Shown here: positions 1-7,655 of the stretch, in pieces
Layout: every line of letters begins with the position of its first letter
How positions within the stretch are numbered: the stretch's first letter is position 1
Source of the DNA: Chloroflexota bacterium
Lineage (GTDB): Bacteria > Chloroflexota > Anaerolineae > 4572-78 > J111
Length of the DNA: 64,000 bases
Direction of reading: 5' to 3'
Assembly: GCA_016860845.1 (NCBI GenBank)
Contig: BOKF01000021.1
Location: forward strand, 1-64,000
Program-made: the position numbers and the translations under genes
The notes under the pieces: generated by a model
The model's input: the letters and a program-made list of their open reading frames with translations, nothing else
The model's database searches: none
What the model was told of the DNA's origin: nothing

Positions 1-102
1 CAATTCTTCCACAAACTGCTCAATATCCTGGCCCGACAAGTTACACGCCGGCGCAGGACATGTCTCAATAAACTGTATCTTGGTTATAATTTCGTTAGGC
101 AT
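1..102 (-). CDS. hypothetical protein, N-terminal 34 residues (cut by window edge)
   Basis: Reading leftwards, an ATG opens a frame that runs off the window without a stop and encodes MPNEIITKIQFIE, then CPAPAC, then LSGQDIEQFVEEL. A strong ribosome binding site, GGAAGGAG, sits 8 bases upstream of the ATG, which is the main reason to believe in the gene. The visible part has two close cysteines (CPAPAC) and an acidic helix. I do not recognise the family and most of the protein is missing. It may be a small protein of the accessory patch that follows. Confidence 0.55.
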   Translation of the reverse strand, partial: MPNEIITKIQFIETCPAPACNLSGQDIEQFVEEL

Positions 103-195
103 GGTATTTTCTCCTTCCCACTTGGCTGGTGGTTGGAGAAACATACCATGCCTTTGTCTTTTTGGTTATTTTGTCAGCAACATTGCGCTGTAATA

Positions 196-288
196 CTAAG
201 TGAAAGGATTAAAAACGTGCTCACACTTCCCCCCAAACGCCCGATGCAGCAGCGACAGGAACAGATGCTCCCCCTGCCTCCCGCTGCT
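196..288 (-). pseudogene. decayed C-terminal gene fragment, copy 1
   Basis: The minus strand encodes RQGEHLF, one residue, then SLLHRAF, then drifts into unrelated sequence before a stop. The same peptide with two DNA mismatches in 44 bases occurs near 1034-1077. QxEHLFxSLLHRAF followed by a short tail resembles, from memory, the C-terminal end of type I restriction specificity subunits (HsdS). That family link is unverified. There is no start codon or upstream domain, so this is a remnant. Confidence 0.4.
235..278. repeat. direct repeat, left copy (partner at 1034-1077)
   Basis: The 44 bases here match 1034-1077 at 42 positions, and similarity resumes after a short indel. The two copies bracket the AT-rich gene between them. 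Both encode the same gene-end peptide on the minus strand, so this is a duplicated remnant rather than a mobile-element terminus. Confidence 0.75.
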
Positions 289-334
289 AATAGTAGGGGT
301 GTTCATCTTTGTCTGAAATTAAGAGCACCTATAA

Positions 335-985
335 TTACTTAATGTTTACATCCCCTTTTTCAATAGCTTCTTTCAGAGCAAGCAAATATGATAAAGCGGG
401 GTATAAATGACGTGTATTGAAATCAAAAAAGGATATTGGGGAGTAGAAAGGATTGGCGTTAAATCCTGGATAAGAATTAGAGCCAAATGGCCGATTGTTT
501 CCAAACGGAAGATCTGCTTTGCGTGAGAATTGCCCGGCTTCTGCTTTTGAAATGGTTTTAGATAGGAATTCGTATATTATCCTACTCAATCTATCAAATC
601 GTTCTGTAATTTTATTAGTTGAATCATTCATCAAGGATGACACCATTGGGGTATCGCTTTGAATTTCTTTCAAGCGACTAATAAAATCCTCAAGTTTTTC
701 AATCACCTTACCTCGTTTTTCATCATTGGTCTCTTTATTTGTTGCCTTGCCTTTAAACAGCCTTTCTTTAGCCTCTTTTACAAAATTTGTCTTTATACTG
801 GCCTGGGCTAATTTCAAGTTCTTTAACTCATTTTCTAAGCCCTTAATCTCGTCCTCAATGTTTTCTATCTCTATAAGAATATGTGGAGCTGTATACGCTC
901 CAAAGATTGCTTTCTGCTCTTTGAGTTTCTGCAAATGGCGATAATAGAGAGTTAAAAGGGTCTTAATTTCTTCTCTTCTCGACAC
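335..985 (-). CDS. coiled-coil protein with adaptor-like N terminus, function unknown
   Basis: The 216-residue protein is AT-rich compared with the genes further right, which suggests transfer. The first 60 residues form helices with the pattern YRHLQKLKEQ, then a Gly, then PHILIEIENIEDEI followed by GLENEL. I associate this pattern (LKEQxxxxGxxTxPHIxxEIExIExEI) with a small adaptor segment found beside caspase-like, TIR, STAND or WD40 modules in filamentous bacteria; this is memory, not a search. Residues 65-150 continue as charged helices, and the C-terminal 50 residues are rich in Asn, Phe and Pro. No catalytic motif is visible. It stands alone between two copies of a decayed gene end. Confidence 0.65.
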   Translation of the reverse strand: MSRREEIKTLLTLYYRHLQKLKEQKAIFGAYTAPHILIEIENIEDEIKGLENELKNLKLAQASIKTNFVKEAKERLFKGKATNKETNDEKRGKVIEKLEDFISRLKEIQSDTPMVSSLMNDSTNKITERFDRLSRIIYEFLSKTISKAEAGQFSRKADLPFGNNRPFGSNSYPGFNANPFYSPISFFDFNTRHLYPALSYLLALKEAIEKGDVNIK

Positions 986-1018
986 CGGTTACTCCTATTT
1001 TCTTGCTGTGTGTTGTTA

Positions 1019-1123
1019 TCATAAATCCCCCTGAAACGCCCGATGCAGCAGCGACTGGAACAAATGCTCCCCCTGCCGCTCCGACTCCCGCTGCTGGGCG
1101 CGGAGACGCTCGTATTCTGGACG
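1019..1123 (-). pseudogene. decayed C-terminal gene fragment, copy 2
   Basis: A 34-residue open stretch on the minus strand begins just after an in-frame TAG and ends in TGA. It reads YERLRAQQRESERQGEH, then LFQSLLHRAFQGDL. The charged helix followed by LLHRAFxGxL resembles the tail of type I restriction specificity subunits (HsdS), though I cannot confirm this. It is the better-preserved copy of the fragment at 196-288. No start codon and no remaining domains are present. Confidence 0.45.
1034..1077. repeat. direct repeat, right copy (partner at 235-278)
   Basis: Right-hand copy of the 44-base near-identical repeat (two mismatches). It lies inside the second decayed gene end. The spacing between copies is about 800 bases and holds one AT-rich gene. 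Confidence 0.75.
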
Positions 1124-1225
1124 CTAATCAATTTATAGAGTGGCCTAAACCTTTTGCCACTTCGCACACTTATTTGATCGTCCAAAAATATCAACACTTG
1201 GAACATAATCTATTTCCCGCAGTAA

Positions 1226-2154
1226 GAGCCTATCCGAAAACCAGTGAGCGAGGTATAATCTCCTGTTGATCAAAAAACAGAGAAGCAGGAGAGAATAGGA
1301 TGAACGTTGAAAAAGAAATAGATAGTCTCTGGCGTATTCCCGACACCTTATGGGCATTGATTGTCCCATTGTTGCCGCCAGAAGCAGCCAAACCCAAAGG
1401 GGGACGGCCTCGGATTGACCCACGCCGGGTGATGGATGGGATTTTCTACCACTTGCGGACGGGCTGTCAGTGGAAAGCCATTCCACGAAGCCTGGTGGCC
1501 GGCAGCACGGCCCACGACTACTTTCAAGCCTGGCAAAAAGCCGGGGTGTTTTGTCGGCTGTGGCACGAAACCTTGAAAATCTACGATGACCAGGTGGGGA
1601 TTGAGTGGTTGTGGCAAGCCTTGGATGGAGCCATGACGAAAGCACCCTTGGGTGGAGAGACGACCGGACGCAATCCCACTGACCGAGGCAAACAGGGGGT
1701 CAAACGCAGTATCCTGACCGATGGTCGAGGGGTGCCGCTGGCGGCGGCGGTGGAGGGAGCCAATCGGCACGATATGAAACTGGTCGGAGCGACCCTGTAT
1801 CAGATGGCGATTGCTCGACCCCAACCAAGCGAGGAACAACCTCAGCACCTCTGTTTGGACAAAGGTTATGACTATGACCCGGTTCGCCAACTGTTGGAAC
1901 AGTGGGGTTATACCGCCCATATTCGCAGCCGGGGTGAGGAAAACCAGCAAAAACAAGATGTACCTGGCTATCGAGCGCGGCGTTGGGTCGTCGAACGGAC
2001 CCACAGTTGGCTGAACCGTTTCCGAGCCTTGCTTATTCGTTGGGAAAAGAAGGTGGACAATTACCTGGCTTTGCTTCATTTGGCTTGTGCCTACATTACC
2101 CTTCGGGCGGCTACCACTTTTCAATCTCAATAATCTCGGTTTTCGGATAGGCTC
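1226..2154 (+). mobile_element. IS5-family insertion sequence (IS1031/ISL2-like), complete
   Basis: The element is 929 bp. Its ends are a perfect 17-bp inverted repeat: GAGCCTATCCGAAAACC on the left and its complement at 2138-2154. Both ends are flanked by TAA (1223-1225 and 2155-2157), a 3-bp target duplication. A TNA target suits the IS1031/ISL2 branch of IS5. It carries one transposase gene and no passenger. Intact ends, an intact transposase and an intact duplication suggest recent movement. Confidence 0.93.
1300..2133 (+). CDS. IS5-family transposase
   Basis: The 277-residue protein has the N-terminal IS5 signature: WALIVPLLPP, GGRPRIDPRRVMDGIF, then LRTGCQWKAIP. The DDE catalytic residues can be read as the Asp of ALDGAMTKAP (about residue 108), the Asp of LCLDKGYD (about 187) and the Glu of RRWVVERTHSWLNRFR (about 232). 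It is a single frame with no programmed frameshift. An AGGAG site precedes the ATG. It fills most of the element, and its stop lies 4 bp before the right inverted repeat. It catalyses excision and insertion of the element at TNA-type targets. Confidence 0.95.
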   Translation: MNVEKEIDSLWRIPDTLWALIVPLLPPEAAKPKGGRPRIDPRRVMDGIFYHLRTGCQWKAIPRSLVAGSTAHDYFQAWQKAGVFCRLWHETLKIYDDQVGIEWLWQALDGAMTKAPLGGETTGRNPTDRGKQGVKRSILTDGRGVPLAAAVEGANRHDMKLVGATLYQMAIARPQPSEEQPQHLCLDKGYDYDPVRQLLEQWGYTAHIRSRGEENQQKQDVPGYRARRWVVERTHSWLNRFRALLIRWEKKVDNYLALLHLACAYITLRAATTFQSQ

Positions 2155-2469
2155 TAAATGGGGAAAGTGTTGCAATTGCTGAGCCAAGATGCCATGCACG
2201 GTCATAAATGGCGCTTCTCGCTCTCGGTTGCGATAGCTGTATAAGGCTTCAATGTATAGGGCTTGATTCTGTTGCGCCAAGCGGAGAATAAATTCGTGGC
2301 TGGTAAAGGTATCAGGCATTTCAGCGATGACCGCAGGATATTGGGCAAATAAAGCCTCAAAATTGTGAATACCCATTTTTCCCTCCTAATTGGATAAGTG
2401 GATCGTGATGCTCTAATGATTATACCACTACTTTGCTCTTTTTTACCCTGCTACATTTGACTCTTTATA

Positions 2470-2497
2470 TTGACATAAACCTATATTGACATAAAAT
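2470..2497 (+). promoter_or_regulatory. promoter TTGACA-N16-TAAAAT with repeated -35 region
   Basis: The -35 is a perfect TTGACA and the -10 TAAAAT follows after 16 bases. The predicted start of transcription is about 2504, two bases before the ATG at 2506, and no ribosome binding site is present, so the message is probably leaderless. The 14 bases at 2466-2479 are repeated exactly at 2482-2495, giving a second TTGACA inside the spacer. Confidence 0.6.
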
Positions 2498-2505
2498 TAC
2501 TAGCG

Positions 2506-3687
2506 ATGAAAATCACGACGAATCCCTTAGAGAAGACAGCCCCATCTCCCCGCCGCCGCCGACGCGGGTTGATTTCCCCGAAATTGCTGCTGATCTGGCT
2601 GGCCATCCTGGCCCTGGAATGTGCCGGGGTGACCGCCGTAGCTGCCTTTTGGGTGTTAACTCCCGGCCGGGGCCTGGCGCTTTCCCCCGCGGCGGCGCTG
2701 TTTGCGCCCACTCCCTTCCTGCTGCCCCAGCCGACGCTGCCGCCGGAGCCAACCCCGACCGCTACCCGGGCCGTCATCTACCTCCCGACCCCCACCGAAA
2801 CCGCTACCGCCCTGCCCCCAACCCAGACTCCCACTGCCACCAGCCCACCGCCGGCCACGTCCCAGCCTGCGCCAACGGAAACACCAGCTCCGGCGCAAAT
2901 TCAACACGTCGTCATCATCAGTATTGACGGCCTGCGGCCCGATGCCCTTGTCGCCGCCGATGCGCCGACCCTGGACAGCCTGATCGCCAGGGGAGCTTTC
3001 AGTCCCAACGCGCAAACGGTCAACCTCAGCGAGACTCTGCCCAGTCACGCCTCAATGCTAACCGGCGTTGTTCCCGAAAAACACGGTATCCAGTGGGGAG
3101 TGCCCTATATCGGCTGGCCGGGCCTGAACCGCCCCACCCTGTTTAGCCTGGCCCACGAGGCCGGCTTCAGTACAGCCATGGTTTTTGGCAAGCAGAAGTT
3201 GAACTATTTGGTTTTGCCGAACTCGGTGGATGAACTTTTTGGGGTGGACACCCATGATCCGGAGGTGAAGGATCAGGCGCTGGGCTTTATTGAGGCGGGT
3301 CTGCCGAATATCCTCTTCATTCACTTCCCCGATGTGGACCGGGTGGGACACAGCTATGGCTGGATGTCGTCCTACCAGCTTGAGGCGATTACTTTTGTAG
3401 ATGGCCTGGTGGGCGAGATTGTGGCGGCGCTGGACAAAGGCGGCTATCTGGACAGCACGCTCCTGATTGTGACGGCTGATCATGGCGGCCATGGCCGGCG
3501 GCACGGCGATGACTCACCTGAGGACCGGACCATTCCCTGGCTGGCCGCCGGGCCGGGTGTCCCCCAGGGCATCATCCTGACCACCCCTATTAACACTTAT
3601 GATACTGCTCCTACGGTTTTATACGCCTTGAAACTGCCTATGCCTGAGGGGTGGGATGGCCGGCCCATTGTGGAGATTTTTGATTGA
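2506..3687 (+). CDS. membrane-anchored type I phosphodiesterase / nucleotide pyrophosphatase family
   Basis: The 393-residue protein starts with a basic cytoplasmic stretch (RRRRR), a membrane segment at about 25-50 and a Pro/Thr-rich linker at about 70-130. The catalytic domain, which faces outwards, begins at VVIISIDGLRPDA. Metal- and phosphate-binding residues of the alkaline-phosphatase fold are visible: Asp141, the nucleophile Thr177 in SETLPSHASMLTG, DVDRVGHSYG and TADHGGHGRRHG. Such enzymes cleave phosphodiester or pyrophosphate bonds in nucleotides or lipid headgroups; the substrate here cannot be told. Its end overlaps the convergent kinase gene by 50 bp. Confidence 0.85.
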   Translation: MKITTNPLEKTAPSPRRRRRGLISPKLLLIWLAILALECAGVTAVAAFWVLTPGRGLALSPAAALFAPTPFLLPQPTLPPEPTPTATRAVIYLPTPTETATALPPTQTPTATSPPPATSQPAPTETPAPAQIQHVVIISIDGLRPDALVAADAPTLDSLIARGAFSPNAQTVNLSETLPSHASMLTGVVPEKHGIQWGVPYIGWPGLNRPTLFSLAHEAGFSTAMVFGKQKLNYLVLPNSVDELFGVDTHDPEVKDQALGFIEAGLPNILFIHFPDVDRVGHSYGWMSSYQLEAITFVDGLVGEIVAALDKGGYLDSTLLIVTADHGGHGRRHGDDSPEDRTIPWLAAGPGVPQGIILTTPINTYDTAPTVLYALKLPMPEGWDGRPIVEIFD

Positions 3688-5500
3688 GGTGACCGGCCTC
3701 CTTGCCGGGCCGCGCAAATGTTAATTTGACCTGGGTGCCGCCCTGGCGGCTAAGTTCGATGCTGCCTTCCAACTGGTCAACCAGGCTGTTGACCAGCAGC
3801 CACCCTAACGATCCATTCTCATGAAAGTCAAAATCCGGGGGAAAGCCAACGCCGTTATCTCCAACGCTTAACATTATTTGCTGCTCCGGTTCAACCTGCA
3901 TCTGGATGAAGATGTCACCCCGGCGTCTGTCTGGAAAGGCGTGTTTGAGCGAATTGGAGATCAATTCATTAAGGATCAAACCACACGGTACAGCGGTATC
4001 AATATCCACAAAAATGTCGTCAGCCTGAATGTTGAAATTGATTACGGGTTCGCCAACGCTGTAGGATCGGAATAAGTAACGCGCCAAATCTTTGACATAT
4101 TCGGCCAGGTTAATCTGGGCCATGTTTCTGGAACGATATAGTTTTTCGTGGATCAGGGCCATCGAGCGGACACGATTCTGGCTCTCCTGTAAGACAGAGC
4201 GAATGGGGCGATTGTCAAGGTGATGAGTTTGCAGGTTCAAGATGCTGGAGATAACCTGGAGGTTGTTTTTAACCCGGTGGTGAATTTCGCGGAGTAAAAC
4301 CTCTTTTTCTTTGAGTGACGCCTTTATGTCGGCCTCAACACGCTGGCGTTCGCTGATTTCTGCCTGCAAAATTTCGTTGGTGTGCGTGAGGTCGCTGGTC
4401 CGTCTCAGGACCCGCTCTTCTAAATCTTCGTTTAACTTATGCAGAGCTTCCTCTGCCCGCTTGCGTTCGGTAATATCACGGTCAATTCCCAGGACAACTT
4501 CTTGACCTGATAGACTAATCAAGCTGGTCGAGACCTCAATGGGAAAAATAAAACCCTCTCGATGGCGATGATAGGTCTCAAGGCCCATGATCCCGCCCCG
4601 GCGCAATCGTTCCAGATACGCCGCCCGCTCGTGGGCTTCGGCCGGCGCAGGGTGCAGCACGTCAATCGGTTGACCTATCAGTTCCTCCCGATGATACCCA
4701 TTCATGCGGCAGGCCGCGTCATTGCAATCCAGAATCGCCCATTCTGCATCGCGGCTGTGCGGGTCAATGAGTAAAATGGCATCGGGTGAATATTCGAAGA
4801 GGGTCCGAAAACGAGCTTCACTTTCTCGCAGGGCTTCTTGTGTTGTCCGGAGTTCTGCCGCCTGCCTCTCCAGCGAAGCGTGAGCAGCCTGAAGTTTGAG
4901 ATTATTCTCGGCCAAATTACGCTCATTGCGGCGAGTCTGGGCCAGCATTCTGCTGAGATTGGCGCTGGTGATAGACAGCATGATCGTCACCAGAACAAAA
5001 TTGAGGGTTTGGTCAAACCAGATGGCATAGGGGCTGTCAACAGAAATCGGCAGCAAGCGTCTTACTTCTGCATACGCCAGGCCCAGCCCCGCTAAAACGC
5101 TTAAACCCAGCAGACCCAGCCCAACTCGCCAGCCCATAAGCAGGGTAGCGATTGAAATGATAACGATGTAGGCCGTGAAACTGGCGTCGCGCACTCCACC
5201 AAATGCCCAGGCCTGAAAGGTTAAGTTTAGCCAACCCAGCGAGACCAGGATATAACTGGCGGTTCTAACCCAGCCCTGGCGTAAGATAAAGAGCTGGCTC
5301 ACCAGGAGAATAATCAGGGCCAAGTTGGCATATAAAGCCTCAAAATCTTCAGGAATATTAATAGCCCGGGCTACAGCATATACTCCCAGGATGACGATGA
5401 CTGTTAGCAGGACAACATTCAGGATTCTGGCAAGGTGCGTTTTCTCTTCATCGTCGGCAAAGATGGGAGGGGCTAGCCAAATTTTAACGGAGTCGAGCAT
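3638..5500 (-). CDS. membrane PAS sensor histidine kinase (HisKA_2 type)
   Basis: The 620-residue protein has about six hydrophobic segments in residues 25-190, then a coiled coil and a PAS domain at about 225-345 (RFRTLFEYSPDAILLID). A second coiled coil leads to the phosphoacceptor region HHRVKNNLQVISSILNLQ, typical of HisKA_2/HWE-like kinases. The ATPase domain follows with NELISNSLKHAF (N box) and DNGVGFPP (G1 box). It probably senses a membrane or redox cue and passes phosphate to a receiver. No receiver gene is adjacent, so the partner is unknown. The reading frame runs 50 bp into the phosphodiesterase gene on the other strand. Confidence 0.9.
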   Translation of the reverse strand: MLDSVKIWLAPPIFADDEEKTHLARILNVVLLTVIVILGVYAVARAINIPEDFEALYANLALIILLVSQLFILRQGWVRTASYILVSLGWLNLTFQAWAFGGVRDASFTAYIVIISIATLLMGWRVGLGLLGLSVLAGLGLAYAEVRRLLPISVDSPYAIWFDQTLNFVLVTIMLSITSANLSRMLAQTRRNERNLAENNLKLQAAHASLERQAAELRTTQEALRESEARFRTLFEYSPDAILLIDPHSRDAEWAILDCNDAACRMNGYHREELIGQPIDVLHPAPAEAHERAAYLERLRRGGIMGLETYHRHREGFIFPIEVSTSLISLSGQEVVLGIDRDITERKRAEEALHKLNEDLEERVLRRTSDLTHTNEILQAEISERQRVEADIKASLKEKEVLLREIHHRVKNNLQVISSILNLQTHHLDNRPIRSVLQESQNRVRSMALIHEKLYRSRNMAQINLAEYVKDLARYLFRSYSVGEPVINFNIQADDIFVDIDTAVPCGLILNELISNSLKHAFPDRRRGDIFIQMQVEPEQQIMLSVGDNGVGFPPDFDFHENGSLGWLLVNSLVDQLEGSIELSRQGGTQVKLTFARPGKEAGHLNQKSPQWAGHPTPQA

Positions 5501-5707
5501 GGCGAGTCACTCCTAGAATTGTTTGCTCTGAATTAAAGGGAAATAAATCTCGGCGGTGCAACTGGAAACAATGTCCTCGCTATCACTATAGCATAAATAA
5601 AAACTTGTACCGTTTGGATTTCATCTTGGTTTTATCACCGTTGCGTTGGTATAAAGTTTGACTGCCGGCACTTTGCCAAGTTTTTTTCATCTCTCCACCC
5701 AAATCGT

Positions 5708-5715
5708 GGTATAAT
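5708..5715 (+). promoter_or_regulatory. extended -10 promoter (TGGTATAAT family)
   Basis: TGGTATAAT is a perfect extended -10. No good -35 is seen 17 bases upstream. The predicted start is about 5722, leaving a leader of about 21 bases that includes GAGAGGGAG, the ribosome binding site of the lipoprotein gene. Confidence 0.5.
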
Positions 5716-5742
5716 CCTGCTTTGTGTGAGAGGGAGTTCCTT

Positions 5743-6720
5743 GTGCCAAGACCCGTTTATTGGTTTTTACTCAGTTTAATCCTGGCCGGCTGCGGCCGGC
5801 TGGCTACCCCGATCAGCGGAGCTTCGCCCGCAGCCCCGGCCACACCGGTTGAGGCCGCCAGCGCCACCCCAACCCTGACCCCCCGGGCTACTTCGACCCC
5901 GCGCCCGGCCACGCCGATTGCTACGGCCACCCCTACCGTTACCCCAACGCCGATCATCTATGTGATCCAGGCCGGCGACACCCTGCTGAACATTGCCATT
6001 CAGTTTGACCGGACCACCGAGGAGATTCAAACGGCCAACGGGATTGCCGATCCCCGCTTTCTGCAGATTGGCCAGGAGATCATTATCCCTCCGCCCAAAA
6101 TCAGCCCGGATGATACGCCGACACCCACGCCAACCCCACCCGTGCTGGTTGTGAAGGCCATCAACTTTCAGCAGACCCGGCAGGGCACGCTCTGGTGCCT
6201 GGGTGAAGTCAGCAATCCCGGCAGTGTCCCCCTGGCCGAGGTGGTCATCGAAGCCTCGCTGCTCGACGGCGCGGGCTTGGTGCTGGCTCGAGGGGCAGCT
6301 TATACCCAGCTCGACGTGATTCAGCCGGACCAGGCCGCCCCGTTTGCCATCTTGTTTGACTCGCCCCCCAGCAGTTTTGCCCAATACCAGGTCGTGGTTG
6401 TCTCCGGCGTGCCGATTTCGGACCAGGCCCGCTACTATTTTGATTTGGAAACATTCGACCTGCATGGGTCCCCGGAGGGACTGGCCACCTATCGGTTGAG
6501 CGGTCAACTGCGCAACTACGGCTCCAGTGATGCTGAGTCAGTCCGGCTGGTGGCGGTGGCTTATGATGCCGACAATCGCGTTCTGGCCCAACGCCAGGCC
6601 GAACTGGCTGTAACCCTGCTCAAAGCCGGGGCCATCACCCCTTTTGAGCTGGACCTAACCATTCCCAAAGGAATTGTGGATCATTACCAGGTTTTAGCGC
6701 AGGCTTTGAAAGTGCAATAA
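5743..6720 (+). CDS. LysM-domain lipoprotein
   Basis: I chose the GTG start because GAGAGGGAG lies 6 bases upstream and the product then begins MPRPVYWFLLSLILAGC, a clean lipoprotein signal with lipobox LAGC. A TTG 21 bases earlier is in frame but has no such site. The mature protein of about 305 residues has a Thr/Pro/Ala-rich linker. It then has one LysM domain (YVIQAGDTLLNIAIQF to QIGQEIIIPP, about 80-125) and two beta-rich repeats of about 100 residues that compare 'WCLGEVSNPGSVPLAEVVI' with a similar later block, resembling FxLYD-type domains. It likely sits on the outer face of the membrane and binds glycan. Confidence 0.85.
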   Translation: MPRPVYWFLLSLILAGCGRLATPISGASPAAPATPVEAASATPTLTPRATSTPRPATPIATATPTVTPTPIIYVIQAGDTLLNIAIQFDRTTEEIQTANGIADPRFLQIGQEIIIPPPKISPDDTPTPTPTPPVLVVKAINFQQTRQGTLWCLGEVSNPGSVPLAEVVIEASLLDGAGLVLARGAAYTQLDVIQPDQAAPFAILFDSPPSSFAQYQVVVVSGVPISDQARYYFDLETFDLHGSPEGLATYRLSGQLRNYGSSDAESVRLVAVAYDADNRVLAQRQAELAVTLLKAGAITPFELDLTIPKGIVDHYQVLAQALKVQ

Positions 6721-6742
6721 TGAGGCGAAGAGGCGATGACAC

Positions 6743-6886
6743 GTGAGGCGAAGAGGTAAAAATTCTGGTTGTGGTTGCAAAGTAAGTGATGGAGTCCCAA
6801 AGCTCAGCTTTGGACTCCGAAGCCATCATTTGCAATCTAACCACTACCAAAATTCTTGTCCTCGCTTCCTCGCCTCTTCGCCTCAC
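6743..6886. repeat. 144-bp imperfect inverted repeat with a nested 12-bp hairpin
   Basis: The outer ends GTGAGGCGAAGAGG and its exact complement at 6873-6886 enclose two imperfectly paired arms that meet at GTCCCAAAGC-TCA-GCTTTGGAC (6791-6818). The whole stretch could fold into one long hairpin. An extra copy of the end sequence, TGAGGCGAAGAGGCG, lies at 6721. It fills the gap between the lipoprotein and the C26 peptidase. It could be a MITE-like or REP-type element, or a terminator/attenuator. Confidence 0.7.
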
Positions 6887-6905
6887 CTTTCCTGGAGAAA
6901 AAACA

Positions 6906-7655
6906 GTGACTCATAACTATCCCCTCATCGGCATCCCTTGCCGGCCCGATATCAGCGCGACCTATCCGGGACGGCCGATCATGGCCCAGAACAGCTCCTA
7001 CGCCAACGCCGTGATTCAGGCGGGTGGGCTGCCCATCTTAATTCCTTTGCAAGTGCAGGGAGTGTTGCTGGAGGAACTCCTGCAGCGCGTTGATGGCCTT
7101 ATCTTCAGCGGTGGCGGCGATATTGATCCGGCCTATTATGGCGAAACACCCCAGGTGGATAACCTGGCAGAAGTGCAGCCGGTGCGTGACGAACTGGAAA
7201 TCAACCTCATGCGGCTGGCAACCCGGCAGCGCAAACCTTTCCTGGCCATTTGCCGGGGCATCCAGGTAATGAACGTAGCCAACGGTGGCAGCTTGTGGCA
7301 GGATGTAGCCAGCCAGAAGCCGCAGCCGATTCGCCACGATTACTATCGCGATCACCACCCCCGCAATTACCTGGCCCACGAGGTGACGCTGGAGCCGGGA
7401 TCGCTGCTGGGCCAGATTTTGGAAACCGGCCGCCTGCCGGTCAACAGCCTGCACCATCAGGGGGTCAAACAGGTAGCGCCTTCCCTCAAGGCCGCCGGTT
7501 ATGCGCCTGACGGCCTGGTGGAAATTTTAGAGGTTCGTGATCACCCCTTTGGCCTGGGCGTCCAGTGGCACCCGGAAGAGTTGGTCACCGACCAGGACGC
7601 GGCACGGAGACTATTTCAAGCTTTTGTGGCCGCCGCCCGGAATGGTCACAAATGA
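6906..7655 (+). CDS. gamma-glutamyl-gamma-aminobutyrate hydrolase-like (peptidase C26)
   Basis: The GTG start was chosen because GGAGAAA lies just upstream and the protein then begins directly with the family's first strand, YPLIGIPCRPD. A longer frame would translate the inverted repeat. The 249 residues show the class I amidotransferase triad: nucleophile Cys in PFLAICRGIQVMN, and His/Glu in GVQWHPEELV. The family (PuuD-like) hydrolyses gamma-glutamyl amides such as those of putrescine breakdown or folate tails. The stop overlaps the start of the glutamate racemase gene (ATGA), so the two are co-translated and may share glutamate metabolism. Confidence 0.88.
   Translation: MTHNYPLIGIPCRPDISATYPGRPIMAQNSSYANAVIQAGGLPILIPLQVQGVLLEELLQRVDGLIFSGGGDIDPAYYGETPQVDNLAEVQPVRDELEINLMRLATRQRKPFLAICRGIQVMNVANGGSLWQDVASQKPQPIRHDYYRDHHPRNYLAHEVTLEPGSLLGQILETGRLPVNSLHHQGVKQVAPSLKAAGYAPDGLVEILEVRDHPFGLGVQWHPEELVTDQDAARRLFQAFVAAARNGHK

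Larger units (their letters stand above)
1145..2376 (-). pseudogene. small conserved-looking gene split by the IS5-type element
   Basis: The minus strand starts at 2376 with MGIHNFEALFAQYPAV and stays open to 2155. There it meets the insertion element, which itself is flanked by TAA. Joining 2155 to 1222 (element plus one TAA removed) keeps the frame: FPHL continues into LREIDYVP and ends with DIFGRSNKCAKWQKV at 1145. The restored protein is 99 residues. The pattern of an N-terminal 'FDxLFxQYPxVIxxMPxxFTSHxF' and a C-terminal 'DIFGxxxxCxxW' looks like a family I have seen in Chloroflexota, of unknown function. The exact restoration argues that this was a working gene until recently. Confidence 0.75.

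Noticed and set aside
1348..2154. Minus-strand open frame continuing through the transposase gene
   Set aside because: Only the part right of 2155 is the real (split) gene; the rest is antisense to the transposase.
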